DNA from: G963662655 sp963666875
Lineage (GTDB): Bacteria > Cloacimonadota > Cloacimonadia > Cloacimonadales > JAIOQZ01
Direction of reading: 5' to 3'
Assembly (NCBI GenBank): GCA_963666875.2
Contig: CAXXPU010000016.1
Coordinates: forward strand, 213,404 to 277,403
Length of the DNA: 64,000 nt
Positions 1 through 7,857 of this stretch are shown piece by piece (within the stretch, counting starts at the first letter, position 1; each line of letters starts with the position of its first letter). The notes under the pieces were generated by a model. That model saw only the letters and a list, made by a program, of their open reading frames with translations, did not search any database and was not told where the DNA came from. Both the position numbers and the translations under genes were made by a program.

Positions 1-886
1 CGTGCGGTAGTACGTTCGCGTCTTTCAGCGCCGCCTTGATGGCTCTCGCGCCGCCCTCGCCCTGTTCCGCCGGAGCGGTGATGTGGTAGGCGTCGCAGGT
101 CGCGCCGTAGCCGACGATTTCCGCGTAGATCTTCGCACCGCGAGCCAGCGCGTGCTCCAGTTCTTCCAGAACCAGGATGCCGGCGCCTTCCGCCATGATG
201 AATCCATCACGTTCTTTATCGAACGGACGGCAGGCGGTCGATGGATCGTCGTTGCGCGTGCTGAGCGCTTTCATGGAGCAGAATCCCGCCACGGCAAGCC
301 TTGTAACCGCGGCTTCCGTTCCGCCGCTGAGAATTACATCCGCGTCACCGTACTGGATGGCACGCAAAGCCGTTCCGAGGGCGTGGTTCGCGGAAGCACA
401 GGCGGAAGTCGTCGTGAAGTTGATACCGCGGAGATTGTGCTCGATGGCGATATGCGCACCGGCGATGTTGGATATCATCTTGGGAATGAAAAACGGACTG
501 ATTCGCTTGGGACCCTTTTCAAAGAGCTTGAACGCCTCTTCTTCGAAGGTCTCCATACCGCCGATTCCGGCGCCGATGATCACCCCGATCCGTTCCCGAT
601 CCATTTCGTGATCGGTCAAGCCGGCATCAATCATCGCCTGACGGGCGGTGATAATTCCAAACTGCGTATATTTATCGAGTTTTTTTACTTCCTTACGATC
701 GAAGTGATCTTCCGGGTTGTAGTTCTTGACCTCACCCGCGATCTGGCTTGCCAGTTCACTCGCGTCGAATCCCGTGATCGTTTGGACTCCACTCGTTCCA
801 GCTTTCAGATTTTTCCAGGTTTCTTCAACGCCGGAACCAATGGCATTGATCGTTCCGAGACCGGTAACAACCACTCTCCTTCTCAT
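1..886 (-). CDS. fabF: Beta-ketoacyl-ACP synthase II, 3' end cut by window
   Basis: Elongating condensing enzyme of type II fatty acid synthesis; it joins malonyl-ACP to acyl-ACP in the cytoplasm. The first 295 codons are present and the rest lies beyond base 1, so the catalytic histidines of the thiolase fold are not visible. The start is the ATG at 886, with GAGG six bases upstream, giving MRRRVVVTGLGTINAIG, the usual FabF opening. The nucleophile cysteine is C163 in TTTSACASANHALG. It is the last visible gene of the minus-strand lipid operon, about 100 bp after acpP, from which it is separated by a hairpin that may lower its expression. Family assignment is secure; FabF rather than FabB is inferred from the N-terminus and from being next to acpP. 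Confidence 0.95.
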   Translation of the reverse strand, partial: MRRRVVVTGLGTINAIGSGVEETWKNLKAGTSGVQTITGFDASELASQIAGEVKNYNPEDHFDRKEVKKLDKYTQFGIITARQAMIDAGLTDHEMDRERIGVIIGAGIGGMETFEEEAFKLFEKGPKRISPFFIPKMISNIAGAHIAIEHNLRGINFTTTSACASANHALGTALRAIQYGDADVILSGGTEAAVTRLAVAGFCSMKALSTRNDDPSTACRPFDKERDGFIMAEGAGILVLEELEHALARGAKIYAEIVGYGATCDAYHITAPAEQGEGGARAIKAALKDANVLPH

Positions 887-951
887 AAATAACCTCTCAT
901 TAGGATGTTGAATTTGTGCAGGCAATAATGGATTGCAATAAAGAAAGAATC

Positions 952-969
952 GCCCGGTTTGCACCGGGC
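952..969 (-). terminator. Intercistronic hairpin between acpP and fabF
   Basis: GCCCGG (952-957), loop of six, CCGGGC (964-969). Read on the minus strand the hairpin is followed by a T-rich stretch (GATTCTTTCTTTATT). It looks like a weak intrinsic terminator or attenuator after acpP, which would let ACP be made in excess of FabF; it could equally be an mRNA-stabilising 3' hairpin for acpP. Confidence 0.5.
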
Positions 970-985
970 AATTCCCTTTCCAACC

Positions 986-1219
986 TTACTTGACTTTTTC
1001 TTTGAGGTAGGTGATTGCCTTGCCTACTGTGTCGAGTTTCTCGGCATCTTCGTCCGGGATATCAATGTCGAATTCTTCTTCGAATTTCATGATGAGTTCG
1101 ACAGTGTCCAGTGAATCTGCACCGAGATCTTCGATGAAATGCGCGTTATCAGTGACTTCGCTGGATTCTACGTCCAGTTCTTCCACGATGATTTCTTTTA
1201 CGCGTGCTGCAATATCCAT
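986..1219 (-). CDS. acpP: Acyl carrier protein
   Basis: Small acidic carrier of 77 residues, the normal length, which holds growing acyl chains on a 4'-phosphopantetheine arm. The arm attaches at S36 in the GADSLDTVE motif. The protein is almost wholly helical and rich in Asp and Glu, as expected. AGGAGG lies seven bases before the ATG, a strong ribosome site suited to a very abundant protein. It sits between fabG (24 bp upstream) and fabF, the order seen in many bacteria, and is followed by a hairpin. It serves FabD, FabG, FabH and FabF encoded around it. Assignment is certain. Confidence 0.98.
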   Translation of the reverse strand: MDIAARVKEIIVEELDVESSEVTDNAHFIEDLGADSLDTVELIMKFEEEFDIDIPDEDAEKLDTVGKAITYLKEKVK

Positions 1220-1243
1220 TGTATTACCTCCTGTTGGATTTCT

Positions 1244-1984
1244 CTACATTATCAGACCACCGTCAACCTGTATGGTCTGACCGGTGATATATGAAGCTTC
1301 TTCCGAAGCAAGGAAAACACATAAGTTGGCGACATCGACCGGCTGTCCCATTCTACTCATGGGGATCACTTCCGCGTATTGCTTGATAACATCTTCCGGA
1401 AGCCTGGTCATGTCGGTCTCGATGAAACCCGGTGCGATCGCGTTAGCACGAATGCCGCGTTTCGCCACTTCTTTCGCCGTCGATTTGGTCAGTGCGATCA
1501 CGCCACCCTTGGAGGCTGCATAGTTCGCTTGGCCGATATTGCCCATGAGACCGATAACCGACGCCATGTTGATGATCGATCCCGCCTTCTGCTTGAGCAT
1601 GTAGCGGACAGCCTTCTTCGTGCAGATGAACGTCCCCTTGAGATTCACGTTCATAACGAAATCCCAGTCGGAATCTTTCATCTTCATGATCAATTGATCG
1701 CGGGTCACGCCGGCGTTGTTCACCAGGATGTCGATATGACCGAATTCCTCGTGGACTTCTTTCATCGCCTGCTCGACAGCCTCTTCGTCCGTCACGTTCA
1801 CAACGTGTCCTTCCGCGTCGTAGCCGAGATTGGCGAGTTCCTGCACCGCCGTTTCAAGCTGATCCGCAAGCAGATCGAAGAGAACGGGAGTCGCGCCTTC
1901 TTCGGCGTATCGTTTCGCGATGGCGAATCCGATTCCACGGGCGCCACCGGTTATGATTGCTATTTTCCCATCAAGTCTTTTCAT
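1244..1984 (-). CDS. fabG: 3-oxoacyl-ACP reductase
   Basis: NADPH-dependent reduction of 3-oxoacyl-ACP to 3-hydroxyacyl-ACP. A classical short-chain dehydrogenase of 246 residues: cofactor motif TGGARGIG near residue 12, NNAG near residue 90, and the catalytic Ser with YxxxK (NYAASKGG) near residue 150. The protein ends in the typical ITGQTIQVDGGLIM. Its ATG overlaps the fabD stop as ATGA, so the two are translationally coupled. SDRs are hard to separate by sequence alone, but position between fabD and acpP makes FabG nearly certain. Confidence 0.97.
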   Translation of the reverse strand: MKRLDGKIAIITGGARGIGFAIAKRYAEEGATPVLFDLLADQLETAVQELANLGYDAEGHVVNVTDEEAVEQAMKEVHEEFGHIDILVNNAGVTRDQLIMKMKDSDWDFVMNVNLKGTFICTKKAVRYMLKQKAGSIINMASVIGLMGNIGQANYAASKGGVIALTKSTAKEVAKRGIRANAIAPGFIETDMTRLPEDVIKQYAEVIPMSRMGQPVDVANLCVFLASEEASYITGQTIQVDGGLIM

Positions 1985-2928
1985 AGCTCTTCCAGTTTCG
2001 CGCAGACCGCTTCAACGTCCTCGAGTTTATCGACGCTGAGAATCGTCGCGCTACGGTTTATTTTCTTCATCATACCAGCGAGAACACGCTGAGGACCAAA
2101 CTCTATGAAGATCGGGTCAAACTTGTCAATTATTAATTCCATCGACTGCACCCACTGCACGGTCGAGGTGACCTGTAGCGCGAGGTTCTTCTTGATCGAA
2201 TCCAGCGCTGTAACCGGCTTTGCATCCACATTCGAAACGATCGGGATCACTGATAAATTAAATGGAGTTCGTTCAATTTCTTCTGCAAGCCATTCTCCTG
2301 CACGGGCGATCAACGGTGAGTGAAACGGTCCGCCGACATTGAGCGGAATGACCCGTTTGGCCCCCTTCTCGGCTGCAATTTCGCCAGCCTTATCGACGCC
2401 TGCTTTCGAGCCGGAGATCACCGTCTGCACCGGTGTGTTGAAGTTCGCCGCGATGACGACGCCTTCCGATTCGGCTTCCTTGCAAATATCCCGTACTTCG
2501 CCAGGAGAAAGACCGACGATCGCGGTCATACCGAAGGGTTGACCGTCGTTGGCGCGGATCATGAAGTCGCCGCGCTTGTGTACGAGGTTCATCGCGTCCG
2601 ATAGCTCCAGGACGCCATTTGCGACGAGCGCTGTGAATTCGCCCAGTGAATGTCCTGCGACCACGTCGGGTTGGATGTCCAGCTTCTCTTGCAGGCTGCG
2701 CATGGCTGCGATGCTGTGGAAGAGGATCGCGGGTTGAGTGTAAGTGGTCTGGGTCAGGGTTTCTTCCGGGCCGTCCTTCATGACCTGATACAGTGTGGTG
2801 CCGTTCTTCTCGTCGAAATTCTTCAGGATGGCTTCGTACTCGTCGTTGATGTAATCCATCGCCATGCCGACGTACTGCGCGCCCTGTCCGGGAAAAAGAA
2901 AGGCAATGTTGCATCCTTTATATGCCAT
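1981..2928 (-). CDS. fabD: Malonyl-CoA:ACP transacylase
   Basis: Loads malonyl from CoA onto ACP. It is 315 residues, the normal length, opening with AFLFPGQGAQYVGM (oxyanion loop) and carrying the nucleophile elbow GHSLGEF near residue 95 and the histidine motif GPFHSPL near residue 205. It ends four bases inside fabG (ATGA) and lies 13 bp after fabH. The long overlapping reading frames on the other strand are shadows produced by the high third-position GC of this operon. Confidence 0.97.
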   Translation of the reverse strand: MAYKGCNIAFLFPGQGAQYVGMAMDYINDEYEAILKNFDEKNGTTLYQVMKDGPEETLTQTTYTQPAILFHSIAAMRSLQEKLDIQPDVVAGHSLGEFTALVANGVLELSDAMNLVHKRGDFMIRANDGQPFGMTAIVGLSPGEVRDICKEAESEGVVIAANFNTPVQTVISGSKAGVDKAGEIAAEKGAKRVIPLNVGGPFHSPLIARAGEWLAEEIERTPFNLSVIPIVSNVDAKPVTALDSIKKNLALQVTSTVQWVQSMELIIDKFDPIFIEFGPQRVLAGMMKKINRSATILSVDKLEDVEAVCAKLEEL

Positions 2929-2941
2929 TTCGGTTACTCCA

Positions 2942-3940
2942 TCAATATCGGAAGATCATGCTTCCGGAGGTGAGTCCTGCGCCGAACGCGACCGTCATCA
3001 CCGTGTCGCCGCGACGAATTTGGTTGATCTCGATCGCCTCGCTGAGGGCGCATGGTATCGTCGATGCGGACGTGTTGCCGTATTTCTCAATGTTGATGAT
3101 CACTTTATTTTCGTCGACTTTCAGTTTCTTGCCGACGCCTTCGATGATGCGCAGGTTCGCCTGATGGGGGATGAGCCAGTCAACGTCCTTGATATCGAGG
3201 TTGTTTCGCTTCATCACCACTTCGCAAGCGCTGGCCATCGATTTGATCGCCAGCTTGAAGATCTTGTTGCCTTCCATGTAGATGGTGTGCTGGTTCTTTC
3301 TGATCGTGCTCTTGGATGCCGGGTATTTCGAGCCGCCTGCCTGCTGGATCAGAAGATCGCCATACGCGCCATCGGCGTAGATGACGGAATCGAAGAAGTG
3401 CGAAATGTCGCTTCGTTCCGCTCGAGAGATTATAGCCGCGCCTGCCGCGTCACCGAAGAGAACGCAGGTGTTGCGATCTTTCCAGTTCACGATGCGGGTG
3501 AGGATTTCCACGGCCACAACGAGGATGTTCTGGTACACGCCGTTTTCGATGTACTGTCTGGCGATATCGGCCGCATAAATGAAACCGGTACAACCTGCGG
3601 ACAGGTCGAATGCGGGGCAGTCGTTCTTGATCCCCAGTTTGTGCTGTAGGATGCATCCCGTGGATGGGAAGGCGTGATCGGGCGTAACGGTGCCGACGAT
3701 GATCAGGTCGATGTCCTTGGCGCGAATTCCCGCTGCCTGGATGGCTTTTTCCGAAGCCTTCAGTGCCAGATCGGAGGAAGCTTCGTCATCCGCAGCGATG
3801 TGGCGCTCGAACATTCCCGTTCGTGTACGGATCCATTCGTCCGTGGTATCGACGATCTTCTCGAGATCGTAGTTATTCAGAATCTTGGAGGGATGATAAT
3901 GACCCATCCCGGCAATTTTCGCGTTGTATTTTTTATGCAT
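2942..3940 (-). CDS. fabH: 3-oxoacyl-ACP synthase III
   Basis: Starts fatty acid synthesis by condensing acyl-CoA with malonyl-ACP. It has 332 residues and the complete Cys-His-Asn triad: C in FDLSAGCTGFIYA, H in WLIPHQANLRI and N in YGNTSASTIPCAL. GAGG lies five bases before the ATG. It lies between plsX and fabD, the common plsX-fabH-fabD order. The substrate-specificity pocket (acetyl or branched primers) cannot be read safely from sequence by eye. Confidence 0.97.
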   Translation of the reverse strand: MHKKYNAKIAGMGHYHPSKILNNYDLEKIVDTTDEWIRTRTGMFERHIAADDEASSDLALKASEKAIQAAGIRAKDIDLIIVGTVTPDHAFPSTGCILQHKLGIKNDCPAFDLSAGCTGFIYAADIARQYIENGVYQNILVVAVEILTRIVNWKDRNTCVLFGDAAGAAIISRAERSDISHFFDSVIYADGAYGDLLIQQAGGSKYPASKSTIRKNQHTIYMEGNKIFKLAIKSMASACEVVMKRNNLDIKDVDWLIPHQANLRIIEGVGKKLKVDENKVIINIEKYGNTSASTIPCALSEAIEINQIRRGDTVMTVAFGAGLTSGSMIFRY

Positions 3941-3954
3941 GATAACCTCTGTGG

Positions 3955-4959
3955 TTACGATGATTCATGTTCAAAGAATTCTCTGGCGTGTTCGAGGAAG
4001 CCGGATTCCGCGATCCTCGCGCTGAATCGTACAGCGTTTTTGATCGCGATCGCGTTCGAACTGCCGTGAGCCACCAGGACAGTGCCGTTCAAGCCGGTCA
4101 GAAGCGCGCCTCCGTGTTCCGAATGATCCAGCTTCTTCTTCAGATACTGATAGACCGGGAAAGAGAGGATTGCGCCGATCTTGGCGACCCAGTCTTTCTT
4201 GATCTGTTCTTTCATCATTCGGAAAATGGAAACAGCGGCGCCCTCGAGCGTCTTGAGCATGACGTTCCCGACGAAACCATCACAAATCACGACGTTTACT
4301 TCGCCCTTCATCACCTCTTTACCTTCGATATTACCCACGAAATTGATGCCGGGTTCGACAAGCAGTCTCTGGTGGGTCTTCTTGGCGAGCTCGTTGCCTT
4401 TCATGCTTTCTTCGCCGATGTTCAGAAGTGCGATTTTCGGATTATCTATCTTGAAGAAGAATTGAGAATACAATGATCCCAGCCTCGCGAACTGCACCAG
4501 ATAATCCGGCGTGCAATCCACGTTCGCGCCCACGTCCAGCATGATCGAATTCCCGTGCATGGTGGGAAGGTGGATGGAGATCGCCGGGCGTATCACATTC
4601 TTGATTCTTCCGATGTTCAGAAGCGCTGCCGCCATTACGGCGCCGGTGTTGCCGGCACTTACGGCGGCATCCGCCAAACCGTTCTTGTGGAGAAGGATCG
4701 TCTGCACGAGCGACGAATCCTTCATCGACTTCCGAACCGAAGTCGATGCCTTGTCGTCCATCGTCACGACCTGCGACGCGTTGATCACCTCGATGCGAGA
4801 CGTATCGTAATAGTACTTCTCGAGCTCCTTCTTGAGGATCTCTTCCTTGCCTACCAGAAGTACCTTGTCACAGGCATTCTCTTTAATTGCAAGAACCGCT
4901 CCCTCTACTTCTGGCAGGGGAGCGTGATCTGTTCCAAAGGCGTCAAGAGCTACGATCAT
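3955..4959 (-). CDS. plsX: Phosphate acyltransferase PlsX
   Basis: Converts acyl-ACP to acyl-phosphate, the donor used by the membrane acyltransferase PlsY, which is also encoded in this window at 39221-39847. The protein is 334 residues and opens IVALDAFGTDHAPLPEVEGAV, the PlsX signature; it contains SAGNTGAVMAAAL and ICDGFVGNVMLKTLEG, both family hallmarks. Its ATG overlaps the rpmF stop by one base (TGATG). Acts at the inner face of the cytoplasmic membrane. Assignment is certain. Confidence 0.97.
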   Translation of the reverse strand: MIVALDAFGTDHAPLPEVEGAVLAIKENACDKVLLVGKEEILKKELEKYYYDTSRIEVINASQVVTMDDKASTSVRKSMKDSSLVQTILLHKNGLADAAVSAGNTGAVMAAALLNIGRIKNVIRPAISIHLPTMHGNSIMLDVGANVDCTPDYLVQFARLGSLYSQFFFKIDNPKIALLNIGEESMKGNELAKKTHQRLLVEPGINFVGNIEGKEVMKGEVNVVICDGFVGNVMLKTLEGAAVSIFRMMKEQIKKDWVAKIGAILSFPVYQYLKKKLDHSEHGGALLTGLNGTVLVAHGSSNAIAIKNAVRFSARIAESGFLEHAREFFEHESS

Positions 4960-5144
4960 CAGGCTTTTTCTTTTATCTCGATGACCTTTTTCCCTTTATA
5001 AAATCCACACTTCTCACATATCTTATGCGGTCTGGTCGGTTCGCCACAGTTCGAGCATGTGCTCCAGGTCGGCATTTCGGCCTTGTGGTGCGTTCTGCGT
5101 TTGTCGCGGCGTGCCTTTGAGGTTTTCCGTTTCGGTACTGGCAT
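4959..5144 (-). CDS. rpmF: Large ribosomal subunit protein bL32
   Basis: A 61-residue basic ribosomal protein beginning MPVPKRKTSKARRDKRRTHH and containing a zinc-ribbon: CSNCGEPTRPHKICEKCG, two CxxC knuckles. GGAG lies six bases before the ATG. It is the first gene of the minus-strand lipid operon, the widespread rpmF-plsX-fabH linkage that ties ribosome and membrane synthesis. The DUF177/YceD gene that often precedes rpmF is absent here. The zinc-bound form suggests no need for a zinc-free paralogue, but that is outside the window. Confidence 0.97.
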   Translation of the reverse strand: MPVPKRKTSKARRDKRRTHHKAEMPTWSTCSNCGEPTRPHKICEKCGFYKGKKVIEIKEKA

Positions 5145-5639
5145 TATCAGCTCCTTCTATTCTTATCTTCTTTATACTAATTAAGCATCTTCGCATCGCA
5201 TCCCGGTCAGGATATAATCCAAGATGCAAACAAGATTGCCACAATATTTTCCAATGTTTCAGTGTCAAGAAAAATGCACGACCTCAATTCATGCGCTTGT
5301 ATGCGAGTGCGGATAACACCTTTTTCTCGAAACGTGTTGAAATCCACAATACAATCAATGAGTCTGTGGTGATCGTTTTCATGTCGGACTGCCGAGTGCG
5401 ATGGATTTTGCATATCCAACGGACGATGGGCAAGGCTTCTTCCTTTCAGATTCATTATGCTGTGCCAATGTATGTATCCGGATACTAATAAGAATTAATA
5501 CGCTTAAAAAAGTATTGACAATTAAAATGACATCAATGACATTTGCCTGTCGTGTGGAAATGTAAACAGGAATCTGCCTGTTGTGGTGATCAACAATTAT
5601 TTTCTTCACAAACGATAACGAACAATCAAAGGAGTGAAG
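5145..5639. other. Intergenic region, divergent promoters expected
   Basis: About 495 bp between the divergent rpmF operon and the gene at 5640. The short open frames on both strands lack ribosome sites and family features. It must hold the rpmF-operon promoter (reading left) and a promoter for the gene at 5640. A TTGACA at 5515-5520 is a candidate -35 for the latter, but I see no good -10 at 17 bp. Nothing else recognised. Confidence 0.5.
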
Positions 5640-6134
5640 ATGGGAAGAACAGAGAGTTTTTCAATTCAAGTTCATCCAAATGATGAACAAGCCCAGATCA
5701 ACTTGATGCAGAGGTTTGGCTGGAACCTCCTGAGTTCTCAGGAAATCAAAGTCATGGATTCACACCTTGAGAGAAGAGGGGATACAATCCAGTCTGTGAC
5801 GAAAAGCGAGCACTACATCAAGTTGGTGTTTTCGAGAGAGGTTGATATGCCAAATCTGGATCGCATCAAGAGATTGGAATCCGAGTATTTCTCATTCTCA
5901 TATCCTGGGAAAAAAGGATTTGTCGGTGCGATCATTATCTTGATTATCAGCATTATCTGTTTTGCTGGTGTCGAGGGCATTGCTGGTGTTGCTGCAGGTG
6001 TGTTGTTTCTGGCGTTGTTCGCTTTTCTCGTTTACATTACAGTAAAGAAAAACAAGGAGCTTCAGGAGCTTGCCAATAGCAATGCTCGTCGGCAGCAGGA
6101 GATATTGAAAGAGGTCGATCAGTTATTCGCTTGA
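5640..6134 (+). CDS. Two-TM hypothetical membrane protein
   Basis: Not a family I recognise. The ATG at 5640 is preferred over an in-frame GTG at 5634 because AGGAG (5630-5634) sits five bases upstream of it; the protein is then 164 residues. Residues 1-95 are soluble and polar with alternating charged stretches. Two adjacent hydrophobic helices follow (about 98-115 and 118-134, rich in Ile, Val and Ala), then a short charged tail with coiled-coil character (KKNKELQELANSNARRQQEIL). Lower GC than its neighbours. A single gene closed by a strong hairpin, so probably monocistronic. Function unknown. Confidence 0.75.
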   Translation: MGRTESFSIQVHPNDEQAQINLMQRFGWNLLSSQEIKVMDSHLERRGDTIQSVTKSEHYIKLVFSREVDMPNLDRIKRLESEYFSFSYPGKKGFVGAIIILIISIICFAGVEGIAGVAAGVLFLALFAFLVYITVKKNKELQELANSNARRQQEILKEVDQLFA

Positions 6135-6163
6135 TATTAATCATCAGAATGGCATTGAAAATC

Positions 6164-6195
6164 AAAAGCCATCTCCATATCTGGAGATGGCTTTT
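6164..6195. terminator. Bidirectional intrinsic terminator
   Basis: Perfect 14-bp stem AAAAGCCATCTCCA, loop TATC, TGGAGATGGCTTTT. It has an A-tract on one side and a T-tract on the other, so it can end transcription from both the plus gene ending at 6134 and the minus gene ending at 6211. Confidence 0.9.
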
Positions 6196-6210
6196 GAAAT
6201 ATAGATATAT

Positions 6211-6711
6211 CTACTCTTTATCCACGCCCTTCGCCACGTCGTCGGTGATGTCCACTGGCTCGATCTCTTCTTTCATGTAGAGGACTTCGAGGGTGGTGAT
6301 GTCGAAGATGATATCGATGTCGCGCGTGACCGCGATCGATTCGATGATCTTCTGGGTCTTGTCGATGAGAGGCGTGATCATCTCGGCGTGCTTGGTATCC
6401 GCAAATCCGCCCTGACCGAAGATGTCCTTGCGTTTCTGCTGGAACTGCTCGTCCTTCTTCTTCAGGCGGTTCGCGGTTGCCTTCGTCGTATCGCCGGCAT
6501 TGACCAATCCCTGCAGGCGTTTGACTTCTGCTATCATCAGCTCCAGGTCGTTTTTCCAGCCGATTTGCAGCTTGTCGTAGTCCCGGGATGCGGCGCGGTA
6601 TTGCTCCGACTTGATCAGCAGGCTGTCCGGGTTGAGGTAACAGATCTTGGGCAGATCTTGCGCGTACAGCAGCGCGGATGCGAGTAGTATCATTATCGCG
6701 AGGTATTTCAC
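6211..6711 (-). CDS. OmpH/Skp-family periplasmic chaperone
   Basis: A secreted 166-residue protein. Signal peptide MKYLAIMILLASALLYAQ, then ICYLNPDSLLIKSEQYRAA, the typical start of the OmpH (Skp) fold, then a long charged coiled-coil (about residues 40-110) and a C-terminal part, IIESIAVTRDIDIIFDITT, that pairs with the N-terminal strand in the family. Skp-like proteins bind unfolded outer-membrane proteins in the periplasm; that role fits the beta-barrel genes at 29522 and 32625. It lies 20 bp after the lipoprotein gene at 6732 and probably shares its transcript. Family call by pattern, not by search. Confidence 0.8.
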   Translation of the reverse strand: MKYLAIMILLASALLYAQDLPKICYLNPDSLLIKSEQYRAASRDYDKLQIGWKNDLELMIAEVKRLQGLVNAGDTTKATANRLKKKDEQFQQKRKDIFGQGGFADTKHAEMITPLIDKTQKIIESIAVTRDIDIIFDITTLEVLYMKEEIEPVDITDDVAKGVDKE

Positions 6712-6731
6712 GTTTCAAGACTCCTTTGAAT

Positions 6732-7655
6732 TTATGGTGTCTGCTCGGGGTGGAATCCGGCTGCTACGATGAGCGTGTCGCCGTTGACCACCGTTTTGCG
6801 CAGATAAGCGATCTTGGTCACGGGTGTCTTCGTGCCGGGCTTGGGCCAGAGGTATTCCATCCAGATTTCGTCGCGGGTCTGAAGCAGTTCGATTTCTTCC
6901 TGTACGTGATGTCTGCCGTCCGGATCGGTCAGTCCCATGACGTTTGTGCCTTCCAGTTCGGGGAACGCGGGATTCAGGAGTTCGATGCCCTGCATGTTCT
7001 TGATGAAGACGTAGCTGTCGAGGAAAATGAACTCGCTGGCGCGTGCTCGCATGGCATCCATAGCGTTTTCGCCGTTCTCTTGAAGCAGTGCGACCGCGTC
7101 ATCGACGGCTTCCTTTACAAACGCCTTTTCCGGCTTCGGATCGTAGATGCCGGAACCGACCAGCACTTCCTTGCCGTCCGGAAGCGTTGCGCCGACGATG
7201 AATGTCGCTTTCCAGACGGGAACATTGTCTTCGGGACGAGGCCACTCGTAGAAAACCCAGCCTGCGCCTTTCACGGCTGCATCGACGATCATCTTGCCGA
7301 TGGGCTTGCCGTTGACATCCTTCAGATCCATCATGTTTTTGCCCTCGCCGCTCGGATCCGGAGGATAGACATAGCGTTCGCCATCCATGCCCCAGACGAA
7401 GATGTAACGGTCATCCGTAAACCACTCGGTGTCTTTCTCTCGAAACGCCGGATATGCCTCTTCTCCTTTTTCGGAGATAAGGTTGGCGGCTCCGTTGACA
7501 AACGAGATCAGGTCTTTGGTTGCCTGATGCTGAATCAAGGTTTCTTCATTTGGTTTATCTTGTGTCTGAGCGGCTTGTTCTTTGTTTCCCGCAGGCGTGC
7601 AGAATGTCAGTGAGAGCAGTGCGAGTATCGATAAAACGATGATCGTTGAACGCAT
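6732..7655 (-). CDS. Lipoprotein with tandem Cache-type sensor domains
   Basis: The ATG at 7655 is chosen over an upstream frame extension because GAGGAGG precedes it. The 307-residue product starts MRSTIIVLSILALLSLTFC, a lipoprotein signal with lipobox LTFC. Two similar halves follow (about residues 50-160 and 170-300), each with a helical ligand-domain opening (VNGAANLISEKGEEAYPAFR; VALLQENGENAMDAMRARAS), a YIFV/YVFI strand and a YEWPRP or YLWPKPG motif, the pattern of single Cache domain 2 proteins. Usually such domains bind small ligands in chemoreceptors or kinases; here there is no output domain, so it may present ligand to a partner. Ligand unknown. Confidence 0.75.
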   Translation of the reverse strand: MRSTIIVLSILALLSLTFCTPAGNKEQAAQTQDKPNEETLIQHQATKDLISFVNGAANLISEKGEEAYPAFREKDTEWFTDDRYIFVWGMDGERYVYPPDPSGEGKNMMDLKDVNGKPIGKMIVDAAVKGAGWVFYEWPRPEDNVPVWKATFIVGATLPDGKEVLVGSGIYDPKPEKAFVKEAVDDAVALLQENGENAMDAMRARASEFIFLDSYVFIKNMQGIELLNPAFPELEGTNVMGLTDPDGRHHVQEEIELLQTRDEIWMEYLWPKPGTKTPVTKIAYLRKTVVNGDTLIVAAGFHPEQTP

Positions 7656-7829
7656 AGTTTCCTCCTCGTGTATGCTGATTAGCAATTTATCCCAGCAGCC
7701 CGTTTCAAGTCAAGAAAGCTCTTGAACAATATTCGGAAACGCGCTCGGGAAATAGGGTGAGTGGGCAATGCTACGAAGTGGCAGGCAGGAAAATTGCCTG
7801 TATGCGTTTACGAACGACACCTCCGATCG

Positions 7830-7853
7830 AAGAGAGGGGGTTTGGGTGAGTTT
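7830..7853 (-). repeat. Half copy of the G-rich palindromic repeat
   Basis: AGAGAGGGGGTTTGGGTGAG resembles the right half of the palindromic elements found complete at 23150-23235 and 25595-25754. It lies just past the stop of the FG-GAP gene. A nearby inverted repeat CAGGCA/TGCCTG (7782-7800) may act as that gene's terminator. Confidence 0.35.
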
Positions 7854-7857
7854 CCCA

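Noticed and set aside
83..892. Plus-strand frame of 269 codons over fabF, and similar long antisense frames over fabG, fabD, fabH and plsX
   Set aside because: They mirror GC-rich third positions of well-identified minus-strand genes and show no family features or ribosome sites.
5515..5543. Promoter for the gene at 5640
   Set aside because: TTGACA is good but the sequence 17 bp on (GACATT) is not a credible -10.
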